The position numbers were made by a program, and so were the translations under genes. 64,000 nt of DNA from Saprospiraceae bacterium (lineage in GTDB: Bacteria > Bacteroidota > Bacteroidia > Chitinophagales > Saprospiraceae): positions 1-64,000 of the forward strand of contig JANQLV010000005.1 in the NCBI GenBank assembly GCA_028280415.1, read 5' to 3'. Of this stretch, positions 45,184 to 55,085 are shown piece after piece. The notes below the pieces were generated by a model. It was not told the origin of the DNA and searched no databases. It saw only the letters and a program-made list of their open reading frames with translations. Positions within the stretch are counted from its first letter, which is position 1; each line of letters starts with the position of its first letter.

Positions 45184-48100
45184 ATGAAAAAACTAGTTTT
45201 ACTTAATTTCTTTCTTTTATTAAGTTGTTTTGCTTTTTCGCAAGGGGTAACTACCTCTACTTTATTGGGACAAGTTACTGATGAAAGCGGAGAAGTATTA
45301 ACTGGGGCCAATGTAACGGCTATTCACACCCCTACAGGAGCTTTCTATGGAGGGACTACTGATGTCAACGGAAATTATCGTATTGATAATATGCGTGTTG
45401 GTGGACCTTACAAGGTTACGATCTCTTATGTTGGGCAGGAGGATATTGTTATCGAAGGCATTTACCTTAGACTGGGAGAGCCTTTCAGAAGAAATGTTCA
45501 GTTAGGAGATTCTTCAATTGAATTGGGAGAAATTCTGGTGCTTGCAAAACCCGGATCAGTTGGTAAGAACTCGGGGACAAGTACTCAGATTGGTACAGAG
45601 GCAATCGACAAGATGCCTACCCTAAATCGGGATATTTCTGATTATACCCGATTAACACCACAGGCGAGTAATGCAGGATCCGGAACTTCTTTTGGCGGTA
45701 TTAATAATAGATTTAATGCGATTTATATTGATGGTGCTGTTAATAATGATGTATTTGGCCTGGCTGACAATGGTACTAATGGTGGTCAGACAGGAATCGC
45801 ACCTTTTAGTATTGATATCATCGATCAGTTTCAGGTGGTACTATCTCCGTATGATGTTACCTATGGTGGATTTGCCGGTGGTGGTATTAATGCGGTAACA
45901 AAATCCGGAACCAATGAATTCCAGGGTACAGCTTACCTATTCTGGCAAAATGAAGGTTTGGTTGGTAAAACAAATGGAGAACTGGCTGACCGTTTAGGTT
46001 TTTCAGATGGTGATCGTGAGCAGGTTGGAGAATTTGATCAAAGAACTTACGGAGCTTCTCTTGGAGGACCAATTGTAAAAGATAAAGTATTCTTCTTCAC
46101 TAATGTAGAGATCCAGGATGATGTAACTCCAATTCCGTTTAGCCTGGGTAATTATACCGGGTTTAGTGAAAACAGAGCTCAGGAGGCTGATCTTAACAAT
46201 TTGCGAGATCAATTGATCAGAGATTACGGATATGATCCGGGGACCTTCGGCGATACGGAAGATGAACTACAGGGCTTGAAAATTTTTGGAAAACTGGATT
46301 TTAACCTTAATCAAAACAATAAGTTAACCCTTAGACATCAATATACGAAAGCGGAGCAATTCAATCGTAACGGAGGAAGCAGTTCAACGCTTAACTTCTC
46401 AAACAACGGAGTCTTTTTCCCGAGTATAACGAACTCTTCTGCGATAGAATTGAATACCCGAATCGGAAACACTATGTCCAATAACCTTATTTTAGGTTAT
46501 ACTCAAGTTGATGATGACAGAGGTCCGCTTGGTGATCCATTCCCATATGTTATTATTTTTGACGATGGTGGAACGATTGAGTTCGGTTCAGAGCAATTCT
46601 CTACGGCGAATTCATTAGAGCAAAAAATCTTTACCTTAACGGATAATTTCAAATTGTACAGAGGAAAGCATACCTGGACCTTCGGTACTCACAATGAGTT
46701 TTATGATATCAGAAATGTATTCCTGGCCTGGAACTTTGGAGAGTACGAGTATGATAGTTTATCGCAGTTCACTAACAATTTAAGTGCATCTGATTATACC
46801 CGTGTTTACTCGCTTGTAGACGATATTTCAGGAGATGAGACAGCTGCTGCGGCAGAGTTTAATGCCATGCAGTTAGGTTTTTATGCTCAGGATGAGATAG
46901 CGGTGAATAATAAATTGACACTTACAGCCGGTTTAAGAGTGGATATCCCTATTCTGACTGAAGATCCGGCAGAGGCTCCACGTTTTAACGATGAAGTCCT
47001 TCCTCGATTATTAAAGGAATATCCAGAGTTTGACGGGAATGTACAAGCTGGAAAAGCGCCGGATGGACAAATTATGTTGAGTCCAAGGTTCGGTGTAAAT
47101 TATGAAGTGAATTCAAAAACTAGATTACGTGGTGGAGTGGGAATTTTTACCAGTAGAATTCCTTTCGTTTGGCCGGGAGCTATGTATAATACCAATGGTT
47201 TAACCACAACCTTCATTGGTGGTTTTGCGATTGAAGATATCGCTTTCAGACCTGATGTACAGAATCAGTACACTTATGAAAATCCAACAATTCCTTCCGG
47301 AGATATGAACCTCTTTACAAATGATTTCAAATATCCACAGGTATTAAGAGGTAATATCGGATACGATACGGAAATTGGAAATGGATGGAACACTTCTTTG
47401 GAAGTTTCCTATACGAAAACATTGAATAATGTAAGATACACGAACCTGAATACTTCAAGAGAAATCATCGCTAACTTTACCGGTTCAGGAGATGATCGTC
47501 CGATTTATGATCGTGCTGAAATCGATGAGGATGACTTCAGTGCCGTTTATTTAGCTTCTAATACCAGCCGTGGTTTTGCTTATAATATTACCGGTAGTGT
47601 AAGTAAGGAAATAATTAAAAATCTGAATTTCTCCTTGGCTTATAATTTTGGTGATTCTTATGCGCTTTTCGAAGGTACATCTTCTCAGAACTCTTCTCAG
47701 TGGAGAGGTGCAATTAATGTTGATGGTAGAAACTTTGCTTCTTATGGAAGATCGGACTTTGCTTTGGGACACAGAACTGTTGGAACAATAGATTATAAAG
47801 TAAAGTGGGCGGATAATATTTCTACTACTATTGCTATTTTCTACAATGGACAAAGTGGCTTGCCATTTTCTTATGTAATCGGCGGAAGCAGAGATGCTAG
47901 AAACCTCAATAATGAAAGAGGTAGCATCTCCAGATGGAGATCATTGGTTTATGTACCGAGAAATCAGGATGATATCAATTTAATTGATTATATGGATGGT
48001 AATGTCTTGGTAACAGCTCAGGAGCAATGGGAGAACCTTGATGCATATATTGAGGACGATCCACACTTGTCAAAAAGAAGAGGTCAATACGCACAGAAAA

Positions 48101-48429
48101 ATGCAGGAAGAGCGCCTTGGGCGAATATCTTTGATTTAGCGATCCGTCAGGATGTTGGAATTAAAGCAGGTGGCAAATTGCACAATATCCAGCTTTCTTT
48201 AGATATTTTCAATTTTGCAAACCTGTTGAATAATGAATGGGGGACTCAGTACGTTATTCCTGGTAATTTTAATAACTATGAGTTTTTGAACTTTGAAAGC
48301 TTTGCGGATGACGGAACAACGCCACAGTATACTTACAGAAGAACAGGAACTGGAAAAGATACTTATGATATTAATGACCTAAATTCTCGCTGGAGAGCCA
48401 GATTAGGTATAAGATATATCTTTAACTAA
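45184..48429 (+). CDS. Oar-type TonB-dependent outer-membrane receptor
   Basis: 1081 residues. Signal peptide (1-20), a CarboxypepD_reg-like domain (about 25-110, LGQVTDESGEVLTGANV), a plug-like region (about 120-240, with NNRFNAIYIDGAVNNDVFGL) and a large beta-barrel with tyrosine-rich aromatic strands, ending in RARLGIRYIFN, an aromatic C-terminus typical of outer-membrane proteins. This is the Oar/OmpA-related family of TonB-dependent proteins. The ligand is unknown. A strong terminator follows. The Exb/TonB operon at 23.9-26.5 kb can energise it. Confidence 0.9.
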   Translation: MKKLVLLNFFLLLSCFAFSQGVTTSTLLGQVTDESGEVLTGANVTAIHTPTGAFYGGTTDVNGNYRIDNMRVGGPYKVTISYVGQEDIVIEGIYLRLGEPFRRNVQLGDSSIELGEILVLAKPGSVGKNSGTSTQIGTEAIDKMPTLNRDISDYTRLTPQASNAGSGTSFGGINNRFNAIYIDGAVNNDVFGLADNGTNGGQTGIAPFSIDIIDQFQVVLSPYDVTYGGFAGGGINAVTKSGTNEFQGTAYLFWQNEGLVGKTNGELADRLGFSDGDREQVGEFDQRTYGASLGGPIVKDKVFFFTNVEIQDDVTPIPFSLGNYTGFSENRAQEADLNNLRDQLIRDYGYDPGTFGDTEDELQGLKIFGKLDFNLNQNNKLTLRHQYTKAEQFNRNGGSSSTLNFSNNGVFFPSITNSSAIELNTRIGNTMSNNLILGYTQVDDDRGPLGDPFPYVIIFDDGGTIEFGSEQFSTANSLEQKIFTLTDNFKLYRGKHTWTFGTHNEFYDIRNVFLAWNFGEYEYDSLSQFTNNLSASDYTRVYSLVDDISGDETAAAAEFNAMQLGFYAQDEIAVNNKLTLTAGLRVDIPILTEDPAEAPRFNDEVLPRLLKEYPEFDGNVQAGKAPDGQIMLSPRFGVNYEVNSKTRLRGGVGIFTSRIPFVWPGAMYNTNGLTTTFIGGFAIEDIAFRPDVQNQYTYENPTIPSGDMNLFTNDFKYPQVLRGNIGYDTEIGNGWNTSLEVSYTKTLNNVRYTNLNTSREIIANFTGSGDDRPIYDRAEIDEDDFSAVYLASNTSRGFAYNITGSVSKEIIKNLNFSLAYNFGDSYALFEGTSSQNSSQWRGAINVDGRNFASYGRSDFALGHRTVGTIDYKVKWADNISTTIAIFYNGQSGLPFSYVIGGSRDARNLNNERGSISRWRSLVYVPRNQDDINLIDYMDGNVLVTAQEQWENLDAYIEDDPHLSKRRGQYAQKNAGRAPWANIFDLAIRQDVGIKAGGKLHNIQLSLDIFNFANLLNNEWGTQYVIPGNFNNYEFLNFESFADDGTTPQYTYRRTGTGKDTYDINDLNSRWRARLGIRYIFN

Positions 48430-48452
48430 GTTTATCCAGCTTTTGATAAATA

Positions 48453-48498
48453 GTAAAAAGGGCCATTCCGGGTACAGCATCTGGAATGGCTCTTTTAC
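48453..48498 (+). terminator. Intrinsic terminator of the Oar-type receptor gene
   Basis: GTAAAAAGGGCCATTCC and GGAATGGCTCTTTTAC pair with one bulge, loop about 12 bases, ending in CTTTTAC. It lies about 24 bases after the stop at 48429. Confidence 0.75.
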
Positions 48499-48540
48499 GA
48501 AAACAAATCCGGAAATATCAATGGACTTTTCTTATTAAAA

Positions 48541-48600
48541 ACTACCTTTGTAATCATATTCCAGTGTTGATCAATACTTTGCTTACAACTACTACCTTTG
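48541..48600 (+). promoter_or_regulatory. Two exact TAccTTTG boxes upstream of the cupredoxin-mosaic gene
   Basis: ACTACCTTTG occurs at 48541-48550 and 48591-48600, exactly 50 bases apart, each containing TACCTTTG, the TAnnTTTG -7 consensus of Bacteroidota. A -33 TTG with good spacing is not clear. The second would start a leader of about 120 bases for the gene at 48729. Confidence 0.3.
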
Positions 48601-48728
48601 ATATTTCTAACAACCTTATGACGTTTGTTACCTCATGTACTTTTGAGGCTTCGCAACATTTGCCAGCCTATATAAGCTCTTTTACTTTTAAAAATTCAAT
48701 TTCTTTTTAAAACAAAATTTATCAGCGC

Positions 48729-51692
48729 ATGAAAAAAGCTTTTACTTCATTTCTTTTTGTCTTGACAGTGGCTTTAGCCTCGTATGCACAGACAATGGTT
48801 GCTGTAAGCAGCAATGTCTTTACACCATCTGACATTACTATTGAAGTTGGTGAAACCGTACAATGGGACAATACAGGTGGTTTCCATAATGTAAATGGCT
48901 CACAGACTACCTTCCCGGATAACCCGGAAGGATTTAGTAATGGTGCAGCTTCTTCGGATGCCTGGACCTTTTCTCATACTTTTAACACAGCAGGTGTTTA
49001 TAATTATCAATGTGATCCTCATTCCAGTCTGGGCATGACTGGTACGGTTACAGTGAATGCTGCTCCGGCAAATGTGGATCTGGTAATTACTGAAATCATG
49101 TATAATAATCCAGGTGTTGACGATTTTGAATTTATAGAAATTTATAACAATGGGACTGAAAATGTCAACCTTGAAAATTATACCATCACGAATGCTTTTG
49201 GATATACCTTCCCGGATGTGACCATAGATGCAGGAGCATATCTGGTAATTGCCTTGAATGCAGACGATATGCTAAATAATTTTGGCGTGACTGCCTTACA
49301 ATGGACCAGCGACAATATGAATAATACCGGAGAAACGATTGAAATTAGAAACCCCGGTGGTGATCTGGTTGATGAAGTAACATATTCCGATTCCCCTCCT
49401 TTTGCAGAAATCTGTGATGGTGAAGGTCCTTCTCTGGAACTTTGTGATGTAAACGCAGATAATAATGATCCGGCGAACTGGAGTTTTTCTACCACCAATA
49501 CCGGTGTGGTTTATGGTTCGGGAAATAATACGGTATATGCTTCTGCCGGATTTGCTAACAATTCCTGTGCGGAAACGCCTTATATCTTCTTTGACGGAAC
49601 ATCCAGAGTAGTTAATGAAGGGGATGGTTCGGCTAATATTCGTGTGAACATGGCCAATGTAGGGGCTATGGATACAACGGATATTACAATCGTTGTTGAT
49701 GGCTCTTCTACTGCTACTGAAGGCGAGGATTATACAATTAATGATATGGAATTTGGTATTGGAGGTGATGGAGTAGGTAGTTTGACTACCGTGAGCTTTA
49801 CGGTGAATTTGATAGACGATGCTGTAGAAGAAAATACAGAGGTTTTGAATCTTACGATTAGTATGGCTACCAATGGCGCCGTGATTGCCGGTAGTACTTA
49901 TGAGATCACTATTGAAGATAATGATGGTCTTTCTTATCCCGCTTATGATATTACAACAGTAACAAGCAATGATGCAGATGGGCTTGCAGATTCTTTGGAT
50001 GTCCTTTGCCAACTTCAGGGAATAGTCTACGGAGTAGATTTGCAAGGCAATGATAATATTCAATTCACTATAATCGATGCAAGCGGAGGAATTGGTTTAT
50101 TCAGTTCGAATGATTATGGATATACTGTAGCAGAAGGTGATGAAGTGATTGTTCGGGGCTCTATTTCCCAATTCAATGGATTAACTCAAATTAGTCCGGA
50201 TACGATCATATTGGTTTCTTCTAACAATATGCTGATTGACCCTGCTATTGTTACCGCTTTAGGAGAAGATACAGAGTCTGAGCTTATTCGGATCAATGGA
50301 GTGTCCTTGGTTGAACCATCTGAATGGACTGGTGACGGTTCTTCTTTTAATGTGAATATTACCGATGGTGTGAATAATTACACCATGAGAATTGATAATG
50401 ATGTTAATTTATCCAATCAACCTGCTCCGGTTGGTGATTTTGATGTTATTGGAATCGGTGGCCAATTTGATTCTTCCTCTCCTTTCGATGGTGGATACCG
50501 GATTCTGCCAAGATATATCCCGGATATCATTCCTGTGGGAGGAACCCAGATTACTGCTAATGATGATGCAGCAACCACCGATATTAACCAGGCTATCAAT
50601 ATTGAAGTACTGGCCAATGATATCACGCCGAATGGAATAGCTTCTATAGTTGCTGATGAGCTGCCGCTTAATGGTAGTTTGACTTTAGAAGTAGATAACT
50701 CCTATACCTATACCCCAGATATGGATTATTGTGGGATAGATGAATTTACTTATATTATTTGTGATGCAACCACAGCTTGCGATACAGCTACGGTAACAAT
50801 CGACGTGACTTGCCCAACAGTTTATCCGCAGTATCCAATTGGACAAGTGACAACTAATGATCAAGACGGAGTACCGGATTCATTAGGGGTAGCTGTAGAA
50901 ATTACCGGTATTGTTTACGGAGTAGATTTGCAGGGTAATGATAATATTCAGTTTACGATTATTGATGCGTTCAATCCTGATGCTGGAATAAGCCTGTTTT
51001 CCAATAACAATTTCGGATATACAGTGACAGAGGGTGATGAACTAATTGTTCAGGGGGTAATTTCTCAGTTTAATGGTCTAACGCAAATTACACCGGATAC
51101 ACTTTGGTCCGTTTCTTCAGGAAATAATCTCCATGATCCTGAAATAGTAACTGGTTTAGGTGAAAATACCGAATCCAAATTGGTGAAGTTTGAGAATATG
51201 TCTTTCGTTAATCCGGCGGATTGGGATGGAACAGGAGATAGTTTCAACATTGATATTACGGATGGAGTCAATACAATTTCTATGCGTATAGATAATGATG
51301 TGGATCTGGCGAACATGAATGTTCCACAATTCACTACCTTTAATGTAACCGGTATTGGAGGACAATTCGATAATTCTTCTCCCTTTGATGAAGGCTATCA
51401 GTTATTGCCAAGATATATGGAAGATATTGAAGAGTTCGTTTCAGTAGTTGATCCAACGATTTCGGAGAAAGTTTCAATGTATCCGAATCCGGTTTCCGAA
51501 ACTTTATTTGTAAGGATGTCTGTGAATATGGAAAGATTGAGAATTTCTAATGTACTTGGTCAGGATGTGATCAATGTAGAAAATCCGGATAATCTGGAAG
51601 AGATCAATGTTTCTGATATACCGGCCGGCTTATACATTTTAACTTTTGTAAATGGTGAGCGAATCTGGTCGACTCAGTTTGTAAAAGAATAA
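48729..51692 (+). CDS. Secreted mosaic protein: cupredoxin, lamin-tail, Calx-beta, duplicated domain, T9SS tail
   Basis: 987 residues. A signal peptide ends about 20. A cupredoxin domain (22-110) has full type-1 copper ligands: His53 in GGFHNV, Cys95, His98 and Met103 in YQCDPHSSLGM. A lamin-tail-like domain (about 112-245) and a Calx-beta region (about 255-385) follow. Two copies of a ~190-residue domain (about 400-595 and 700-895) share GIVYGVDLQGNDNIQFTIID and EGDExIVxGxISQFNGLTQI, with an Ig-like VLANDITPNG domain between. The end has a T9SS sorting domain (about 915-987). Surface protein; the copper site suggests redox activity. Confidence 0.85.
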   Translation: MKKAFTSFLFVLTVALASYAQTMVAVSSNVFTPSDITIEVGETVQWDNTGGFHNVNGSQTTFPDNPEGFSNGAASSDAWTFSHTFNTAGVYNYQCDPHSSLGMTGTVTVNAAPANVDLVITEIMYNNPGVDDFEFIEIYNNGTENVNLENYTITNAFGYTFPDVTIDAGAYLVIALNADDMLNNFGVTALQWTSDNMNNTGETIEIRNPGGDLVDEVTYSDSPPFAEICDGEGPSLELCDVNADNNDPANWSFSTTNTGVVYGSGNNTVYASAGFANNSCAETPYIFFDGTSRVVNEGDGSANIRVNMANVGAMDTTDITIVVDGSSTATEGEDYTINDMEFGIGGDGVGSLTTVSFTVNLIDDAVEENTEVLNLTISMATNGAVIAGSTYEITIEDNDGLSYPAYDITTVTSNDADGLADSLDVLCQLQGIVYGVDLQGNDNIQFTIIDASGGIGLFSSNDYGYTVAEGDEVIVRGSISQFNGLTQISPDTIILVSSNNMLIDPAIVTALGEDTESELIRINGVSLVEPSEWTGDGSSFNVNITDGVNNYTMRIDNDVNLSNQPAPVGDFDVIGIGGQFDSSSPFDGGYRILPRYIPDIIPVGGTQITANDDAATTDINQAINIEVLANDITPNGIASIVADELPLNGSLTLEVDNSYTYTPDMDYCGIDEFTYIICDATTACDTATVTIDVTCPTVYPQYPIGQVTTNDQDGVPDSLGVAVEITGIVYGVDLQGNDNIQFTIIDAFNPDAGISLFSNNNFGYTVTEGDELIVQGVISQFNGLTQITPDTLWSVSSGNNLHDPEIVTGLGENTESKLVKFENMSFVNPADWDGTGDSFNIDITDGVNTISMRIDNDVDLANMNVPQFTTFNVTGIGGQFDNSSPFDEGYQLLPRYMEDIEEFVSVVDPTISEKVSMYPNPVSETLFVRMSVNMERLRISNVLGQDVINVENPDNLEEINVSDIPAGLYILTFVNGERIWSTQFVKE
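49960..51425 (+). repeat. Internal DNA repeat of the mosaic protein gene (two copies)
   Basis: The two copies span about 49960-50525 and 50845-51425. Short exact matches survive, e.g. GGAGTAGATTTGCA and GGCAATGATAATATTCA-like strings, with third-position differences elsewhere, so the duplication is not very recent. Confidence 0.7.
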
Positions 51693-51704
51693 AACAAGCT
51701 ATTT

Positions 51705-51770
51705 GTTTTCGACTTTCGATATCCGTGATTTGAGCATAGTTTCGAATTGCGAATATCGAAAGTCGAAAAC
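51705..51770. repeat. Perfect 18-base inverted repeat between convergent genes
   Basis: GTTTTCGACTTTCGATAT (51705-51722) and ATATCGAAAGTCGAAAAC (51753-51770) are exact reverse complements, with a 30-base spacer. The right arm ends 1 base before the stop codon of the phosphoribosyltransferase gene. It may terminate both genes, though no T-run follows either arm, or belong to an intergenic repeat family. Confidence 0.85.
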
Positions 51771-51771
51771 A

Positions 51772-52266
51772 TCAATTCAGATAAACTGCCTTTTCCGGGA
51801 CTTTCATGATTTGTACATCAATATCCTCCTTCATAGTAGTAGCTAAAGAAAGTCCAACATAATCCACTGCTATAGGAAAAGATTTATGCTTTCTATCTAC
51901 TAAAACGGCAACCTCCACTTTTTTGGGAAGAATATTCAACAAAGGTTTAATGGCGTAAAATATCGTTCTTCCGGTATTGGCTACATCGTCAACAACAATG
52001 ATCGTTTTATTGTTGAGTTCCTTGATTGGCATCTCGATAACCACTTCTGATTCCAATGGGTTGGCTGGGCTTAAACGGATTCTGGTGAGCTTGATATCGA
52101 TCGTGCTAATCCTGGAAAGTTGACGATGAAGCATTTTGGCAAAACCTACACCATTATTATTGATACCTGCCAGAATGATCTCTTTTTCATCAATATTGTT
52201 TTCGAGAATATGGATCGCCAGGCGTTTTATCTTTTGCTTGATTTGTCTTTCGTCTAGAATTTTCAA
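51772..52266 (-). CDS. Phosphoribosyltransferase (PyrR-like)
   Basis: 164 residues with a TTG start at 52266 (no in-frame ATG nearby upstream). The PRPP-binding motif IIVVDDVANTGRT is clear, with the flanking ILAGINNNGVGFAKML and VAVLVDRKHKSFPI. This is the type I PRTase fold, close to PyrR (uracil phosphoribosyltransferase / pyr operon regulator) by length and by the VLVDRxHxxFPI segment. Without pyr genes nearby, a role in pyrimidine regulation is unproven. Confidence 0.82.
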   Translation of the reverse strand: MKILDERQIKQKIKRLAIHILENNIDEKEIILAGINNNGVGFAKMLHRQLSRISTIDIKLTRIRLSPANPLESEVVIEMPIKELNNKTIIVVDDVANTGRTIFYAIKPLLNILPKKVEVAVLVDRKHKSFPIAVDYVGLSLATTMKEDIDVQIMKVPEKAVYLN

Positions 52267-52570
52267 TGCTGCTTGATTTGATGATGAAACGAAGGTCTTG
52301 ATTTTTTTAGAAATAAAAAAGTAATTCCTTTTTCGAAACCCGATTTTCCGCTTGAGACTTTTAACGCTTGGATAACGGATTTACCATAAGTTTCTGGAAT
52401 ATAACTAATTGATGATCAATACTCTGTGGAACACTGCATTTGTTTTTCAAAGGGCTGTATCTCAAAGTTAACCGACTATTGTTAAGTCTAAAATCAAAAA
52501 TATTTTTACTTTGACTTCCGAATATCCTATTTTAGTGCAAATTTGAAAAAATACTCAGAAAAATAATATT
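52267..52570. other. Divergent intergenic region between the PRTase and Fe-S oxidoreductase genes
   Basis: 304 bases with no gene. ATTGAT-G-ATCAAT at 52408-52420 is a 13-base palindrome. AT-rich, with TTTACTTTGACT near 52505 that may carry promoter elements. Confidence 0.35.
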
Positions 52571-53944
52571 ATGCTGCAGCAAGTCTTTTTCATTCTTATC
52601 ACCATAATAGCTTTCTATGGCGCAGCGCGACAATTTATGCGAATCCGTAGAAATATTAATCTTGGGCAGGATGAAGATATTTCAGATAATGAAGGTGCAC
52701 GATGGAAAAATGTACTATTGATTGCATTTGGTCAGCAAAAAATGTTCAAAAGATGGATTCCTGCCTTGCTTCATTTGTTTATCTACGTCGCTTTTCTGAT
52801 TACCCAGATCGAACTCATTGAAATTTTTATTGACGGCTTTTTTGGTATACATCGTTTTTTTGTCGATAAACTGGGCGGCTTTTATACATTCATAATTAGT
52901 TTCATCGAGATTCTTTCTGTACTGGCTTTTGTAGCCACTTTGGCCTTTTTGGCTAGAAGAAACTTGCTCAAAATCCCTCGTTTTCACAAATCTGAAATGA
53001 CCAGGTGGCCAAAACTCGATGCAAACCTGATCCTGCTTGGAGAACTTGCCTTGTTAATAGGTATTTTTTGTATGAATGGTGCTGATGTAGCCTTGCAGGA
53101 TAAAATGCCCGATAAATATCATCCAACAGGTTTTTTTGCGATCAGCGGTTGGTTAGGACCAATGCTGTTTGGCGATCTTCCAGCTGGAGTTTTGGTGGTG
53201 ATAGAGCGATTTGGCTGGTGGCTGCATATCCTGACGGTTCTTGCTTTTCTAAATTACCTGCCCAGTTCTAAACATTTACATATCATTCTTGCCTTTCCAA
53301 ATACCTGGTACGCGCGGTTATCAGCTAAAGGAGAAATGGAAAATATGCCAGAAGTGATGAATGAGGTCAAATCAATGATGGGACTGACCGAAGATACCGG
53401 TGCGGCGATGGAGGAAGAGTTACCTGAATTTGGTGCGAATGATATTTTTGGCCTGAGCTGGAAGAACATTCTAGATGCCTATACTTGTACGGAATGTGGG
53501 CGTTGTACTTCAGTATGCCCGGCTAATCTGACGGGCAAAAAGCTATCTCCCCGGAAAATAGTGATGGATATTCGGGATCGGACGGAAGAAGTAGCCAAAA
53601 ATCTTGATTCTGGAAATCAAAAATTTATAAAGGAATCGGAAAGGGGAGAAGGTGTAAAACTTACCAAAGACAATTATGATGATGGTAAAACACTTTTCGA
53701 TTATATCAGCCGGGAAGAATTACATGCCTGTACGACCTGTAATGCATGTGTAGAAGCTTGTCCGGTATTGATCAATCCACTTGAACCAATCTTGAAAATG
53801 CGCCGCTATGAAATTCTAACTGAATCGGCGGGGCCTTCTGACTGGATTCCTATGTTTACCAGCATTGAGAACAGCGGCTCGGTATGGCAGGTACCTGATG
53901 AGCGGGTAAAATGGGCAAAGGAAGCACTTAATAAGGATGACTAA
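52571..53944 (+). CDS. Membrane-bound Fe-S oxidoreductase (HdrD/GlpC-like)
   Basis: 457 residues. About five transmembrane helices fill residues 3-235 (HdrE/NarI-like), and the C-terminal part binds two [4Fe-4S] clusters: Cys306, 309, 312 and 316 in CTECGRCTSVCP and Cys387, 390, 393 and 397 in CTTCNACVEACP. The pair with the cysteine-rich-domain gene at 55.1 kb resembles HdrDE or glycolate/lactate-oxidase Fe-S systems and is widespread in Bacteroidota. A membrane electron-transfer role is expected; the electron donor is unknown. Confidence 0.88.
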   Translation: MLQQVFFILITIIAFYGAARQFMRIRRNINLGQDEDISDNEGARWKNVLLIAFGQQKMFKRWIPALLHLFIYVAFLITQIELIEIFIDGFFGIHRFFVDKLGGFYTFIISFIEILSVLAFVATLAFLARRNLLKIPRFHKSEMTRWPKLDANLILLGELALLIGIFCMNGADVALQDKMPDKYHPTGFFAISGWLGPMLFGDLPAGVLVVIERFGWWLHILTVLAFLNYLPSSKHLHIILAFPNTWYARLSAKGEMENMPEVMNEVKSMMGLTEDTGAAMEEELPEFGANDIFGLSWKNILDAYTCTECGRCTSVCPANLTGKKLSPRKIVMDIRDRTEEVAKNLDSGNQKFIKESERGEGVKLTKDNYDDGKTLFDYISREELHACTTCNACVEACPVLINPLEPILKMRRYEILTESAGPSDWIPMFTSIENSGSVWQVPDERVKWAKEALNKDD

Positions 53945-53959
53945 TTAAAATTCGGCACT

Positions 53960-54973
53960 ATGAAAAGAATACTTTATCTCGGTTTATTATGCCTGGTCAC
54001 CCATTTGGGTATTGCTCAGGATACTTTCTCGATTGTAGCGCTGGATGAGGAAACAGGAGAAATTGGTAGTGCAGGAGCATCTTGTGTGGAAGGGGCCGCG
54101 CAATTGGGAGGCGTAATCCTGATTAGTGATATTATTCCCGGAAGAGGTGCTATTAATGGACAAGCTACAGTTTGTATCCCACATATTAATCTGGAGAATG
54201 GAATTAGTCAGATGGAAGCGGGTGCTTCTCCACAGGAGGTCCTGGATTGGTTGTACGAAAACGATGCCTGTATTTTTGGTACTAATGAAGATCGGCAATA
54301 TGGCATTGTAGATTTTGATATGGATGGTAATCCGAGAAGTGCAGCTTTTACCGGGATGGAGGCCCTGGATTATGCAGGGCATCGGGTGGGAGCGAATTAT
54401 GCTATTCAGGGGAACATTCTCCTTGGACCGGAAATCCTGGATTCTATGGAAACCCGCTTTTTAAATGCACAGGGAAGCCTGGCCGAACGACTTATGGAAG
54501 CATTACAGGGGGCTAATGTTCCCGGAGCCGATTCCCGTTGTCTAAATGCAGGGACAAGTTCTACCTCAGCCTTCCTGCAAGTCTATCAACCGGATGATGA
54601 GGCCGGAACTCCTTTCCTGAGACTAAATGTAGCAGAGGCGGCTACAGGTGTTGAACCCATCGACTCCCTGCAGGTTTTGTTTAATAACTGGGTACTTACC
54701 TCTGTGGAGGAATTAAGCCTACTCAGCAGCATCAGCGTTTTTCCAAATCCGGCAAAGGATTACCTGTATATTGATAATCCACAGGTGGATGCTTTACAAT
54801 TAAATCTTTATGACCTGAATGGTCGACTTGTTCAAAGTGAACGAATTAATGGAATGAACCAAAGAATTGACCTGAGCAATATTCGTTGTTCTGGGATCAT
54901 CCTGTATCAAATTATGGATAATGAAGGAAGGATACAGACCAGTGGGAAGTTATTTGTTCAAAAAACTGATTAG
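53960..54973 (+). CDS. Secreted DUF1028 protein with T9SS sorting domain
   Basis: 337 residues. Signal peptide ends at about 19. The DUF1028 domain (about 20-245), a possible Ntn-hydrolase-like fold, begins QDTFSIVALDEETGEIGSAG and includes GRGAINGQATV and LSSFLQ-like STSAFLQVYQ. The C-terminal ~85 residues are a T9SS domain (VFPNPAKDYLYIDNP). Starts 16 bases after the Fe-S gene. It interrupts two Fe-S genes that are normally adjacent, suggesting insertion or rearrangement here. Function unknown. Confidence 0.85.
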   Translation: MKRILYLGLLCLVTHLGIAQDTFSIVALDEETGEIGSAGASCVEGAAQLGGVILISDIIPGRGAINGQATVCIPHINLENGISQMEAGASPQEVLDWLYENDACIFGTNEDRQYGIVDFDMDGNPRSAAFTGMEALDYAGHRVGANYAIQGNILLGPEILDSMETRFLNAQGSLAERLMEALQGANVPGADSRCLNAGTSSTSAFLQVYQPDDEAGTPFLRLNVAEAATGVEPIDSLQVLFNNWVLTSVEELSLLSSISVFPNPAKDYLYIDNPQVDALQLNLYDLNGRLVQSERINGMNQRIDLSNIRCSGIILYQIMDNEGRIQTSGKLFVQKTD

Positions 54974-55085
54974 TCCGGGGAATGAATGAAAATCTAAAAA
55001 TGGCTTTGAAATTCGAAATTATCGATACAGAATTGGATCTCATGGCGATTACGCTTAGTCAGATAAAATAAAATAACCTTAATAG

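Noticed and set aside
48486-48710. 74-codon frame after the Oar-type receptor
   Set aside because: Starts within the receptor terminator and reads through promoter-like TAccTTTG boxes; composition not protein-like.
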